Origin: Cocleimonas sp.
Lineage (GTDB): Bacteria > Pseudomonadota > Gammaproteobacteria > Thiotrichales > Thiotrichaceae
DNA: 64,000 bases
Reading direction: 5' to 3'
Assembly: GCA_021647365.1 (NCBI GenBank)
Contig: JAKIUW010000012.1
Span: forward strand, 1-64,000
Under the pieces are notes generated by a model. It was not told the DNA's origin, did no database searches, and worked only from the letters and a program-made list of their open reading frames with translations. Made by a program: the position numbers and the translations under genes. Positions 52,152 through 61,265 of this stretch are shown piece by piece (positions within the stretch are counted from its first letter, which is position 1; each line of letters begins with the position of its first letter).

Positions 52152-52993
52152 TGGCTACCGTTATAGTCCCAGCCCACAACGAAGCTAGCGTTATTGAAGA
52201 CTGCCTCAATAGCATCATAAATCAAAATGGCATTGACCATATTATCGTGCCTTGCAACGGTTGCACTGATAACACCGTTGAAATTGTAAAAAGCAAATTC
52301 CCTAGCGTTGTCTGTTTGGATATTAAAAAACCATCAAAAACCAATGCGCTCAATGTAGGCGAAGCAAAGGCAAACGAACTAGGTGTTACCTACCCTATTT
52401 TCTATATTGATGCCGATACGCAACTTAGCGACAACTGTATTCCACACATCACACAAGCCCTAGAAAGTGAAGACTGCGAAACGCAACTAGCCGCCCCCAC
52501 ACCCATTATTGATACACGTAAATCATCGTGGCTAGTGCAAACTTATTACCGCGTGTGGACACAGCTTCCCTACATAAAAGAAGGCGTTATCGCCACCTGT
52601 AGTTTTATCGTCACAGAAGAAGGCCGTAAACGCTTTGATGTGTTTGCCGATGTGATTGGTGATGATGGGTTTATTCGTTGTCATTTTAAGAACAAAGAAA
52701 TAGCCAATATAAAAGGCGCAGAAATCTATATCACCGCACCCCGCGATATTTTCTCTCTAATCAAAATTAAGACACGAGCGCGCCTTGGTAATATGGAGCT
52801 AATCGCGCGTAAAAAATGCCCCGTACAAGAAGCTAAAAACTACGGCAATGTAATGCGTTCACGTCTATTGAGTAAGGACTTTTTAGCCACCAGCGTTTAT
52901 ATTTTGATCGCTTTGTTTATTCGTGTGCGTGCTAAGCAACAATTCAAAAATCTTGATAGTTACCAGTGGGAAAAAGACACATCTTCCAGATAG
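52151..52993 (+). CDS. Family 2 glycosyltransferase
   Basis: The 280-residue product from ATG 52151 starts MATVIVPAHNEASVIEDCL, with IDADTQLSDN (DxD) and VIGDDGFIRCHF acting as the base region, and a C-terminal hydrophobic segment (LATSVYILIALFIRVR). The frame opens at 52130, but an AAAAGG site about eight bases before 52151 and the family start support the shorter form. Related to EpsH/WcaA-type enzymes. Confidence 0.88.
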   Translation: MATVIVPAHNEASVIEDCLNSIINQNGIDHIIVPCNGCTDNTVEIVKSKFPSVVCLDIKKPSKTNALNVGEAKANELGVTYPIFYIDADTQLSDNCIPHITQALESEDCETQLAAPTPIIDTRKSSWLVQTYYRVWTQLPYIKEGVIATCSFIVTEEGRKRFDVFADVIGDDGFIRCHFKNKEIANIKGAEIYITAPRDIFSLIKIKTRARLGNMELIARKKCPVQEAKNYGNVMRSRLLSKDFLATSVYILIALFIRVRAKQQFKNLDSYQWEKDTSSR

Positions 52994-53004
52994 TATTTTT
53001 AAAA

Positions 53005-53046
53005 GCGGTTCTGTTGAACGGAGCCGAGGCACCCCCCTAGTTTTAC
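53005..53046. repeat. Dispersed element, single copy (TAG variant, shortened) with companion motif
   Basis: Companion motif GCGGTTCTGTTGAACGGAGC (53005-53024, continuing CGAG) is followed directly by GCACCCCCCTAGTTTTAC (53029-53046), which lacks one AC of the consensus. Downstream of a glycosyltransferase gene. Confidence 0.85.
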
Positions 53047-53212
53047 ATGCCATATGTGTGTTCATACAGCTTCTCTCTAAAATCAGCGCGTTTATAAATT
53101 AATTGCAGAAATTAGTCTATAATTTCTATATAATGGTTGCTCGTTTCATTAGTATCTTTACTTACATAAGATACTCATATTAAAAGAATATCTAAGAAAG
53201 GATTCATAGACA

Positions 53213-54598
53213 TTGGATGATAAGCACATCAGTTCTGAGTTGATCTATCGAACAGTCGATATTCTCGTTATTTTATTTACACTCTTTCTCGGTTCTCCTT
53301 ATACAAAATTTTATAATTTTGAAGGTTATCTTTTAGCAGGATTAAGCGCGGTTGTTATTTTTGGGCTTGTCGGTCGATTCATGGATATTTACACTTCATG
53401 GAGCGGGCGACCTCTTCGCGATGAAGCGTTTAGAGTAACCGTATCATGGTTGATTACTTTCTTATCCTTAGTGTTTCTTGCCTTTGTGACAAAAACCAGT
53501 GAACAATTTTCTCGTGTTGTTTTAGTTGCATGGCTGATTGCTACTCCCATTATTTTGATTTTAGCGCGTTTTCTTTTACGCAAAATATTTTCTCATTTAC
53601 GTCGTTTAGGTGTTAATAACCGAACAGTTGCTATCGTTGGCATGACACAAAATGGATTGCATTTTGCCCGTGACCTTGAAAACAAACCTGAGTTTGGTTA
53701 CAACGTTGTTGGCTTTTATGATGATAGAACAGAGCGTATTCATGAAGAAGTTTTAAACCATTATTCTCATATTGGTAACTTCGATGACATGATAGCCTCA
53801 GCTCGCAGTGGCGAATGGGATCAAATTTATATTGCCCTACCTGTTGAAGCACGCAAACGCATGTTACGTTTATTGGATGAGCTTTCTGATAGCGCCACGC
53901 CGATTCGTTTATTACCTGACTATTTCACCACCAACCTACTTCACAGTAAGTTTATTGAAATCGCAGATAACCCTGTTTTGTGTATTTATGATTCACCTTT
54001 CTCTGCTGACAATGCCTTTATCAAACGTATAGAAGATTTGCTTTTTGGTACTATTATTCTTGCGCTTATTTCCCCCATTTTATTAGGCATAGCCGCCGCC
54101 GTAAAATTCACATCAAAAGGTCCTGTGTTGTTTAAACAGACCCGCTACGGCTTAAAAGGTGAAAAAATACGCGTGTGGAAATTCCGTTCAATGAATGTTT
54201 GCGAAGATGGCGATGAAGTAAAGCAAGCCACCAAAGGTGATACACGTTATACTAAAATTGGTGAGTTCTTGCGTAAAACATCGCTTGATGAATTACCTCA
54301 GTTTTTTAATGTAATCCAAGGCACTATGTCGATTGTTGGTCCGCGCCCTCATGCCGTTGCACATAACGAGCAATACCGCACAGTCATCCCTGGTTATATG
54401 TTACGCCATATGATCAAACCTGGCATTACAGGATGGGCGCAAATTAACGGCTGGCGTGGTGAGACAAACACTATTTACAAAATGCGTAAGCGTATCGAGT
54501 TTGATTTAGAATACATGCGCGAATGGAGTCTTTGGTTAGATATTAAAATTATATTCCTCACTATATTCCGTGGCTTTAATGATAAAAATGCTTATTAG
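53213..54598 (+). CDS. Undecaprenyl-phosphate sugar phosphotransferase (WcaJ-like)
   Basis: The priming enzyme of exopolysaccharide synthesis, moving a sugar phosphate (glucose or galactose type) to undecaprenyl phosphate. The 461-residue product has four N-terminal helices, a Rossmann-like CoA-binding type domain (TVAIVGMTQNGLHFARDLE), a fifth helix (LLFGTIILALISPILLGIAAAVKF), and the catalytic bac_transf domain with KGPVLFKQTRYGLKGEKIRVWKFRSM, KTSLDELPQFFNVIQG and MSIVGPRPHAVAHNEQY. The start is TTG 53213, supported by AAAGGA some 12 bases before. Confidence 0.93.
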   Translation: MDDKHISSELIYRTVDILVILFTLFLGSPYTKFYNFEGYLLAGLSAVVIFGLVGRFMDIYTSWSGRPLRDEAFRVTVSWLITFLSLVFLAFVTKTSEQFSRVVLVAWLIATPIILILARFLLRKIFSHLRRLGVNNRTVAIVGMTQNGLHFARDLENKPEFGYNVVGFYDDRTERIHEEVLNHYSHIGNFDDMIASARSGEWDQIYIALPVEARKRMLRLLDELSDSATPIRLLPDYFTTNLLHSKFIEIADNPVLCIYDSPFSADNAFIKRIEDLLFGTIILALISPILLGIAAAVKFTSKGPVLFKQTRYGLKGEKIRVWKFRSMNVCEDGDEVKQATKGDTRYTKIGEFLRKTSLDELPQFFNVIQGTMSIVGPRPHAVAHNEQYRTVIPGYMLRHMIKPGITGWAQINGWRGETNTIYKMRKRIEFDLEYMREWSLWLDIKIIFLTIFRGFNDKNAY

Positions 54599-54630
54599 GT
54601 ATTTACTAAGCTTTAAATGGAGTATTAAAA

Positions 54631-54673
54631 GCAGTTCTGCTGAGCGGAGTCGAAGCACACCCCCCCACTTTAC
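54631..54673. repeat. Dispersed element, single copy (CAC variant, one T lost) with companion motif
   Basis: GCAGTTCTGCTGAGCGGAGT plus CGAA (54631-54654), then GCACA-C7-ACTTTAC (54655-54673) and AGGG. The clearest joint example of the two motifs. Located after the priming transferase. Confidence 0.9.
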
Positions 54674-54729
54674 AGGGTCTTTTTCATTAAGCACTTTTAA
54701 ACACATTCTATAAAACCTATAAAAATATT

Positions 54730-55803
54730 TTGCAACTAGATCAAATCACATTCACACGCTTTATTGCAGCACTCACTGTTGTATTTTTCCATTATGGTCA
54801 AAACATTTTTCCTGCCAATGTCTCCTTTCTTTTTGAAAATGTAACAGCAGGTCCAATCGCGGTTGGTTATTTTTATGTACTTTCTGGGTTTATTATGGCG
54901 ATTGCCTACTACAAGCCCGACAAGAGCAATCAAAAAGCCATAAGCAAAAAGAAATATTGGCTAGCAAGATTTGCGCGTATTTATCCTGTTTATTTACTAG
55001 CACTTCTGCTGATTGTTGGCGCAAAATATAAAGACTTAACCCAAAACTGGGAAACCTTGCCGCTGCATCTGCTTTTATTACAATCGTGGGTTCCAGGTTA
55101 TCCCATCACGCTAAATACACCTGGCTGGTCGCTCTCTGTTGAAGCTTTCTTTTATCTATGTTTTCCCTTTTTACTGATTTGGGTTTATAAGGCAGGGACA
55201 AAACCCCTAGCCATTTTTACGGTAGTTTTATGGATAGTCACCCAAGTTATCTTATTAACACAACTTAATTCAAGTAGTTATGCGCCTAAAACAGATTTGC
55301 ATGATTTAATTTATTACTATCCACTAATGCACCTAAATTCATTTGTTGCGGGGCTGCTTGTCGGCATTTATCTAAAAAGAAACTCTAATAAAATACAAGC
55401 CAACAACAATACGCTTTGGTTAATTCTTTCTTTTGCACTGATATTTTTACTAATTTGGTCGCGCCCTTATTTAGAGTCTTTATTAGGTTTTAAAATAGCA
55501 TTCACCAACGGTCTTCTTGCTCCAGCCTTTTTATGGTTTATAGTTTTACTCGCAAGGCATAAAGGCATGTTTACAAAAGTATTTAGCTATAGTTGGTTGG
55601 TCTTACTCGGCGAGGCAAGTTATTCGCTCTATATCCTACAAAAGCCTGTACACGGAATTTATGACAAGATTGTAGTACCCAGAATTTCATTATCCGAAAC
55701 GCTACATTTTTATATCTTTTTAATATTACTGGTCGTTATATCGCTCTTATCTTTTAAATATTTTGAAACACCTCTAAGAAAGTATCTACGCTCCAAATCT
55801 TAG
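54730..55803 (+). CDS. Acyltransferase 3 family membrane protein (OafA/NodX-like)
   Basis: The 357-residue product has about ten membrane helices and family landmarks: LDQITFTRFIAALTVVFFHYG at the start with the catalytic-type histidine and Arg, FYVLSGFIMAIAYYK, RFARIYPVYL and TPGWSLSVEAFFYLCFPFLL. It probably acetylates exopolysaccharide sugars. Start is TTG 54730, giving MQLDQITFTRF, because no ATG is available near the motif. Confidence 0.92.
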   Translation: MQLDQITFTRFIAALTVVFFHYGQNIFPANVSFLFENVTAGPIAVGYFYVLSGFIMAIAYYKPDKSNQKAISKKKYWLARFARIYPVYLLALLLIVGAKYKDLTQNWETLPLHLLLLQSWVPGYPITLNTPGWSLSVEAFFYLCFPFLLIWVYKAGTKPLAIFTVVLWIVTQVILLTQLNSSSYAPKTDLHDLIYYYPLMHLNSFVAGLLVGIYLKRNSNKIQANNNTLWLILSFALIFLLIWSRPYLESLLGFKIAFTNGLLAPAFLWFIVLLARHKGMFTKVFSYSWLVLLGEASYSLYILQKPVHGIYDKIVVPRISLSETLHFYIFLILLVVISLLSFKYFETPLRKYLRSKS

Positions 55804-56028
55804 CCTTTAATAAAACCACGACAATCGGTATATAAGAATCACCTTATTTATTTGTTAGTAATAAGGTTACTTGATAGAATGCCCGGCACATTTACGCCAT
55901 ATAGCCTTAATTTACAGAAACAATCTTACTTTCATCGTTTTAAAAGTGAACTTTGTCCACTAGATTTTGAACTAACAAAGTCACTAAGTAATACTTACGA
56001 AATTAGTAACTCAAATACATAAAATACT
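55804..56028. other. Intergenic region before the Wzc-like gene
   Basis: The stretch holds a hairpin ACCTTATT (55841-55848)/AATAAGGT (55860-55867) without a following T tract. No gene or repeat copy is visible. A promoter for the kinase gene is likely here but not identified. Confidence 0.4.
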
Positions 56029-58260
56029 ATGAATTCTGACTCAAGAAATAATTTACCTACTCGACTTCCACAAGACGATAACACCTCTAACTTGCTTAAT
56101 CATCCAAGCAATGTTTATCCTGAAGAGCTTTTAGAGCAATCTGGCGGGCTTGATCTTAAGGAGTTTATAACCGTTTTATCACGTCGTAAAAAACTGGTTA
56201 TTAACACCGCTTTTACAACCATGTTATTGGCACTTCTTGTTACTTTGATGATGCCACCCACATACCGCGCTTATTCTACCTTGAAAATTGAGCGTTATAC
56301 CGCAGGTTCAAATGTAGATATTCTAAATGCAGAAGTATCACGCAGTGACCGTGACTTTTTTGAAACACAGATCCAATTAATACAAAGTAAAACATTGGCG
56401 CGACGCGTTATTGATCAATTAAAGATTGACGCAAAAGATACACCTACTAGCCTAACAGCAAAAATCAAACAATTCTTTGGCGCTAAACCTGCATCAAAAG
56501 AAGGCAATAACGATCAAATTGAGCGTTTATTTTTAGAAAACTTAACGGTAAGGCCGATTAATAATTCACAATTGCTTTCTATCAGCTATGAATCTTCTGA
56601 CCCTCAGCTAGCGGCCGATATAAACAATGCTATTGCTAAGACCTTTGTTCGTCAAAACCTTGAGCGTCGGTTCGATACGGCGGCATCATCAAAAAACTAT
56701 GTAGCTGAAAATATTGAAGTGACTAGAAAAAGCCTTGAGACGGCAGAAGCAGAGCTTAATGACTATGCACGTGAGCATGGCATCGTTCAAGATGCTGATG
56801 GTCAGTCAGCCAGTAGCTACACGCTTAAAAAACATGCAGAAGAATTAGTGATTGCAAAAAATGACAGAATAGAGGCAGAAGCCACTTATAAACTAGCGCT
56901 TAAGTCACCTGAAAATAACAGTGTTTCTGTCGGCACCATAAATGACCCTTACATACTTTCATTAAAGAAAGCTGCTGCACGATTAGAAACGCAGTACCAA
57001 AAAATCAGTAATAAGAGTACCAGAAAAGCCAAGCAATTAAGAAAGCAAATTGACAACCTTCGTGAGCAAGTATCAACAGAAGGTACTTCAATCAACTCTG
57101 CATTAAAAGCAGGCTTTTTAGCAGCAAAAGAAAAAGAAAATATGTTACGTGCTCAGTATGAAAAATTAAAAAACAATACGCTTAACCTGCAAGGTAAAAA
57201 CACCAAATATAACCGTCTCAAGCGTGTTGTTGAAATTAACCAACTTGCTTACGATAAACAGCTTGAATTATTGATGGCTGTAAACATTGCAGGAAAAGTA
57301 GGCACTAACAATATTTCAATCATTGATAAAGCAGGTGTACCTTCAAACAAATTCAAGCCCAGCCTAAAAACCAACCTTGCATTTGGTTTATTACTTGGCT
57401 TATTGCTTGGAATGGGAATTGCTTTTCTAAGAGAGTTTATTGATGACAGCATAAAAGACACAAGTTCACTTGAGAAATTATCAGGTTTGCCCGTATTAGC
57501 ACAATTACCTGAAGTTGAAAGTGTTACACCGAAAAAACTAGCGTTACAGATGGCATTAGAACCACGTTCAATGTTATCAGAGTCCATTCGATCTTTACGC
57601 ACAAGCTTACGTTTCTCTACACGTAGTGGCGCACCACAAAGTATCTTTATCACGAGCTCAGCACCCGCCGAAGGAAAAAGCACCATTGCGCTCAATCTTG
57701 CTACAGCTTATGCGCAAACAGGTAGTAACGTACTACTAATAGATGCTGACTTAAGAAACCCAAGCATTCATAAATTATTGGAGCTTGAAAACCGAGATGG
57801 TCTAACAAATTACCTCGCTTCAGAAAACCCAGATAACAAAGACATTAGCCATCACTGCATGATTAATAACTTGAAAGTCATTACCTCTGGCCCTATTCCA
57901 CCCGATCCTGTTGAGCTATTGTCTGGCAATAAAATGATAGAGCTGTTGGAAACAGCAGCCAAGCAATACGATCACATCGTTATTGATGGCCCTCCTATTT
58001 TAGGGCTTGCCGATTCTTTAGTATTATCAAATCTTGCTGATGCCACTATCGTAGCTGTAGAGGCTGGAAAAACACGTAAAGCAACATTGCTTGACGGCCT
58101 AAAACGCCTTGAAAGAGCCAATGCAAATATTATTGGCAGTGTGTTAACACGTATCAGTAAGTCTGTGAACCCTGATTACAATCAAGGTTATTATGCTTAC
58201 TCACCAAATGTCAAAACTGAAAAAATTGCGCGTCTTCGCCCTTTGACAAAAAATAGCTAG
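56029..58260 (+). CDS. Polysaccharide co-polymerase and tyrosine autokinase (Wzc-like)
   Basis: Controls chain length and export of exopolysaccharide. The 743-residue product has a Wzz-type N-terminus (DLKEFITVLSRRKKLVINTAFTTMLLALLVTLMMP with helix 1), a long periplasmic coiled coil, a GNVR-type region before helix 2 (SLKTNLAFGLLLGLLLGMGIAF), and a BY-kinase with Walker A TSSAPAEGKSTIALNLA, Walker A' VLLIDADLRNPSIH and Walker B HIVIDGPPILG. The C-terminal tail has tyrosines (YNQGYYAYSPN) suited to autophosphorylation. A Wza-type exporter and phosphatase are not in the window. Confidence 0.94.
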   Translation: MNSDSRNNLPTRLPQDDNTSNLLNHPSNVYPEELLEQSGGLDLKEFITVLSRRKKLVINTAFTTMLLALLVTLMMPPTYRAYSTLKIERYTAGSNVDILNAEVSRSDRDFFETQIQLIQSKTLARRVIDQLKIDAKDTPTSLTAKIKQFFGAKPASKEGNNDQIERLFLENLTVRPINNSQLLSISYESSDPQLAADINNAIAKTFVRQNLERRFDTAASSKNYVAENIEVTRKSLETAEAELNDYAREHGIVQDADGQSASSYTLKKHAEELVIAKNDRIEAEATYKLALKSPENNSVSVGTINDPYILSLKKAAARLETQYQKISNKSTRKAKQLRKQIDNLREQVSTEGTSINSALKAGFLAAKEKENMLRAQYEKLKNNTLNLQGKNTKYNRLKRVVEINQLAYDKQLELLMAVNIAGKVGTNNISIIDKAGVPSNKFKPSLKTNLAFGLLLGLLLGMGIAFLREFIDDSIKDTSSLEKLSGLPVLAQLPEVESVTPKKLALQMALEPRSMLSESIRSLRTSLRFSTRSGAPQSIFITSSAPAEGKSTIALNLATAYAQTGSNVLLIDADLRNPSIHKLLELENRDGLTNYLASENPDNKDISHHCMINNLKVITSGPIPPDPVELLSGNKMIELLETAAKQYDHIVIDGPPILGLADSLVLSNLADATIVAVEAGKTRKATLLDGLKRLERANANIIGSVLTRISKSVNPDYNQGYYAYSPNVKTEKIARLRPLTKNS

Positions 58261-58297
58261 ATTAGTAGTTGGTATAAAAAACACACACTCTGAGTTT

Positions 58298-58314
58298 ACA
58301 CCCCCCTAGTTTTA
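58298..58314. repeat. Dispersed element, partial single copy (TAG variant)
   Basis: ACACCCCCCTAGTTTTA, missing the outer GC and inner C. Directly precedes the terminator hairpin after the Wzc-like gene. Confidence 0.75.
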
Positions 58315-58357
58315 AATGGCCTTTAGTGATTAGCAGTACTGCTCACTAAAGGCCATT
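58315..58357. terminator. Hairpin between convergent Wzc-like and GTPase genes
   Basis: AATGGCCTTTAGTGA (58315-58329) and TCACTAAAGGCCATT (58343-58357) are perfectly complementary over 15 bases. It sits just after both stops, touching the minus-strand stop codon, and likely works as a bidirectional terminator although T tracts are short. Confidence 0.7.
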
Positions 58358-59789
58358 AGGCTTTTGTCGTTTTAGTTTTGCCCTTTAAGTATTGAACAAT
58401 TTCTACTTTTGCCTCACTCATAACCGAGTCTCTGTCTAAACTATCCAAAATACTTTGTACCGTGAGTTTAGGACCAGTCTCTCCCCAAGATTTCCCTTTA
58501 GCCAAGTAATCTTCTGCAACACGACCCACAACCAATGTGCTGTACCAAGCCACTGCGCCTTGCGCCACACCAGTAACAACCGTTGAAAATCCTGCTGTAC
58601 CTACTTTTAATGCCGATGATGCTAAATGTATCGCCCAAAAAGTGGCATATAAAATCAACATTTGTGCCGCTATGGTTTTAATTAAGTCACCTGCTTCTGA
58701 CTTGCTCATCGGCAAACCATAAATTTTCGATAGATGAATCACCATGCTGACATCAATCGCTGCTGCCGCTAATAAATCTGCCACAGGAATTGGGTTTAGC
58801 GCAACGGCAACGCCTTTACCAATACAATACATGTGAATGGTTTCTTCCCCGACTTGTTTGCGGGTTTCTAATAATTTATCACCTAGCTGCTCACTCAAGG
58901 TACCTGCAAATAATGAAGCATTTAACGCTGACAGCGTTTTCCCTTCTGACTCAATAATATCCCAGAGGCGTGATTTCAAGTTGAGAATATCAACGGGTCG
59001 TTGGCGTACGGTTTCTTTTTCGTTGCCATCATCATCGACATAAATTACGGTTTGCTTACTGGGTGACGCGGCGCTAAAAACAATATTCTCTGGTGCGATA
59101 AGCCCCGACACACGCTTGCGAATAATCGTACGCAGTTGCAATACTTCATCTTCATTATATTGATCAGCTTTATTCACCACTAAAATAATGGGGCGATTAG
59201 TGGCCGCAACCATCTTCAATGCATTAAGCTCCACATCGGTCAAATCACTATCAACCACAAACAATAATAAATCTGAGCGACTTGCCACTTCATGCGCCAA
59301 ACGTTCGCGCTCTTCGCCGTCTATTTCATTAATGCCGGGGGTGTCAATAAGGTACACACCGCCTGCATCCACTTCTTGCCATTCTTCGATGCCTTCTGTT
59401 TTTGTTTCTCCATGTAAAATACTGACACTAAACGCATCTTTACCCAACAAAGCATTTAGCACAGAAGACTTGCCCACACTCACGCGACCAAAAACAGCAA
59501 TATGTAAATGACCATTTTCAAGTTTATCCATCATCACACGCAGTTGTTTGTATTCGTTTCGTAGTACATTACGCACCGAATCAGGCACGCGTGAATCATC
59601 CAGCAATTGAGATAAACTCTCTTTCGCTAGGTCTACATTTTTATTGCCTTTGCTTTTATCCATATCATGCTCTAGTAATTCTGTATTACCTTCAGTTCCA
59701 CTATCAGGAGCAGTAGCAGAGTCATTACTCTTTTCGGTTATCGAGAACCAGCTTGGCAAATAGCTTTGCGCGCGCTTCAAGATTTTCAT
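58356..59789 (-). CDS. GTPase with DUF697-type C-terminus
   Basis: The 477-residue product has a G domain with G1 FGRVSVGKSSVLNAL, G3 DTPGINEIDG, G4 NKAD and G5-like FSAASPS, then hydrophobic helices (about 320-400: VAVALNPIPVADLLAAAAIDVSMVIHLS, LILYATFWAIHLASSALKVG) typical of DUF697/YcjF-related proteins. The start lies 65 bases inside the upstream GTPase gene, but a strong AAGGAG site with seven-base spacing supports ATG 59789. Role unknown; probably membrane-associated. Confidence 0.86.
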   Translation of the reverse strand: MKILKRAQSYLPSWFSITEKSNDSATAPDSGTEGNTELLEHDMDKSKGNKNVDLAKESLSQLLDDSRVPDSVRNVLRNEYKQLRVMMDKLENGHLHIAVFGRVSVGKSSVLNALLGKDAFSVSILHGETKTEGIEEWQEVDAGGVYLIDTPGINEIDGEERERLAHEVASRSDLLLFVVDSDLTDVELNALKMVAATNRPIILVVNKADQYNEDEVLQLRTIIRKRVSGLIAPENIVFSAASPSKQTVIYVDDDGNEKETVRQRPVDILNLKSRLWDIIESEGKTLSALNASLFAGTLSEQLGDKLLETRKQVGEETIHMYCIGKGVAVALNPIPVADLLAAAAIDVSMVIHLSKIYGLPMSKSEAGDLIKTIAAQMLILYATFWAIHLASSALKVGTAGFSTVVTGVAQGAVAWYSTLVVGRVAEDYLAKGKSWGETGPKLTVQSILDSLDRDSVMSEAKVEIVQYLKGKTKTTKA

Positions 59790-61200
59790 TCAGCATCTCC
59801 TTAAAGGTAATGGCAGCAGGTGCGGCTTGTAGCTTACCGCGCTGTTGCAAGGTTTTATTGACCGCATGACCCAGTGCGTCGAAGATCATGCCATAAGCCA
59901 CTGCATGTGTAAGCCCACCAGCCACCGTGCCCACACCAGGAAATGCTTTCAGACCATTGCCAGCAACTGCCAATAATATAGGTGCGCTTTTTTTCATTTG
60001 TCCGCCACTAAAGTCTAGCAATTTATCAATATCCAACTGGCGCACGGGGACGTTATATAAAGCACAAAGGCTTTTCACCATTTGCGTACCAAGCACGCCT
60101 TGAATCACCAAATCAGACCCCGGGCTAATCGCCGCCAACGCACCAAACACCGCTTTGCGTGTTGAGCTTTTAATAATTGCCTCAGCTTTTTCTTGGCGGA
60201 ATTCATCTTTCGCCAAATCTAACTTTTGCTTTACCAACACAAACACACTGGCATCACGTAGTGATTCTAATACATCACTTTGTGCATCAATTTCATATTG
60301 CATGGCTTCGGCAAGTCCTGAAACATCTGCTTTACGTTCACGAATAATCTTTTCTTCTCGCCCATCGGGGTATATTTTAAGAATTTCTTCTTCCCCCCCT
60401 GATTGCACAAAAACCTGCTTTATTTTGTGTTGATTAGTGTTCTGACCATCATTCTCGTCAAAGTGTTCCGCAAAACGTTTAGATATCTGTTCTTTTTCCT
60501 CATCATTAAAACGATCACTTTTATTTAATGCGACAATCATTGGCTTACCGTAGCTTTGCAGTTGTTTGATATCTTCAAACTGGCTACGCGATAAATCCGA
60601 ATCAGTCACATATATCACCAACTGTGCGCGTATTGCTTCATCCTGTGCTATATCGTCTAACGAGCCATCGGCTTCATTACGGCCAGGTAAATCGGTTAAT
60701 ACCAATTGATCTCCTGAGCTACTTTTCCACGTGTATTCTTTGATTTCTTGCGTTGAACCACCACGCACATTTATTTCAAGCTCAGCGTCTGGCAAAACGG
60801 CTTTAATAATAGATGACTTGCCTGTGCTGACATTGCCAAACAGTGCAACGTAGATTTTTCCTGCGGCTTTACGTTCTTGTAAATGTTCAATTTCACGGCG
60901 TAGATTGCTCGTTTCCATACCGACTTCTTCAGCATGATCGAGTTCTTTTAGAATATTTTCTTGGGAGACTTCTTTGTTTTCGAAATCAAGAGACGCCTGT
61001 GAAGGTCGTAGCAGTTTATAGACCAACCAAAAACTGAAAAGGATCACGCCAATAATTAAAGCCGAATAGGTATAGAACAACGGCGCGGGTAACTCCTGTA
61101 AACGCTGCCACACATCCAGCGCATTACGCGTTGCCGAGAAAACAAATAACAGCAACAATAAGGTAATGATAATAACGGCAACTGCCATTAATTTACGCAT
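59725..61200 (-). CDS. Membrane-anchored GTPase with DUF697-like C-terminus
   Basis: The 491-residue product from ATG 61200 starts MRKLMAVAVIIITLLLLLFVFSATR, a membrane helix, with a second at about 30-55. The G domain has G1 FGNVSTGKSSIIKAV, G3 TDLPGRNEADG and G4 LNKSDRF. The C-terminal half has Gly/Ala-rich helices (AAISPGSDLVIQGVLGTQMV, GVGTVAGGLTHAVAYGMIF). The frame extends to 61284, but that region is a repeat copy read as HTPPTFTG, so I reject the longer start. An AGGA in the repeat flank lies about ten bases before ATG 61200. It pairs with the downstream GTPase as a likely operon. Confidence 0.86.
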   Translation of the reverse strand: MRKLMAVAVIIITLLLLLFVFSATRNALDVWQRLQELPAPLFYTYSALIIGVILFSFWLVYKLLRPSQASLDFENKEVSQENILKELDHAEEVGMETSNLRREIEHLQERKAAGKIYVALFGNVSTGKSSIIKAVLPDAELEINVRGGSTQEIKEYTWKSSSGDQLVLTDLPGRNEADGSLDDIAQDEAIRAQLVIYVTDSDLSRSQFEDIKQLQSYGKPMIVALNKSDRFNDEEKEQISKRFAEHFDENDGQNTNQHKIKQVFVQSGGEEEILKIYPDGREEKIIRERKADVSGLAEAMQYEIDAQSDVLESLRDASVFVLVKQKLDLAKDEFRQEKAEAIIKSSTRKAVFGALAAISPGSDLVIQGVLGTQMVKSLCALYNVPVRQLDIDKLLDFSGGQMKKSAPILLAVAGNGLKAFPGVGTVAGGLTHAVAYGMIFDALGHAVNKTLQQRGKLQAAPAAITFKEMLNENLEARAKLFAKLVLDNRKE

Positions 61201-61213
61201 CAAAATGTATCCT

Positions 61214-61234
61214 GTAAAAGTGGGGGGGGTGTGC
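61214..61234. repeat. Dispersed element, single copy (CAC variant, eight G)
   Basis: GTAAAAGT-G8-TGTGC preceded by ATCCT, in the gap between the glycosylase and GTPase genes. On the minus strand its flank AGGAT may serve as the GTPase ribosome site. Confidence 0.9.
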
Positions 61235-61265
61235 TTTCTAGCTTCATAGGTAGATATGTTAGTGC

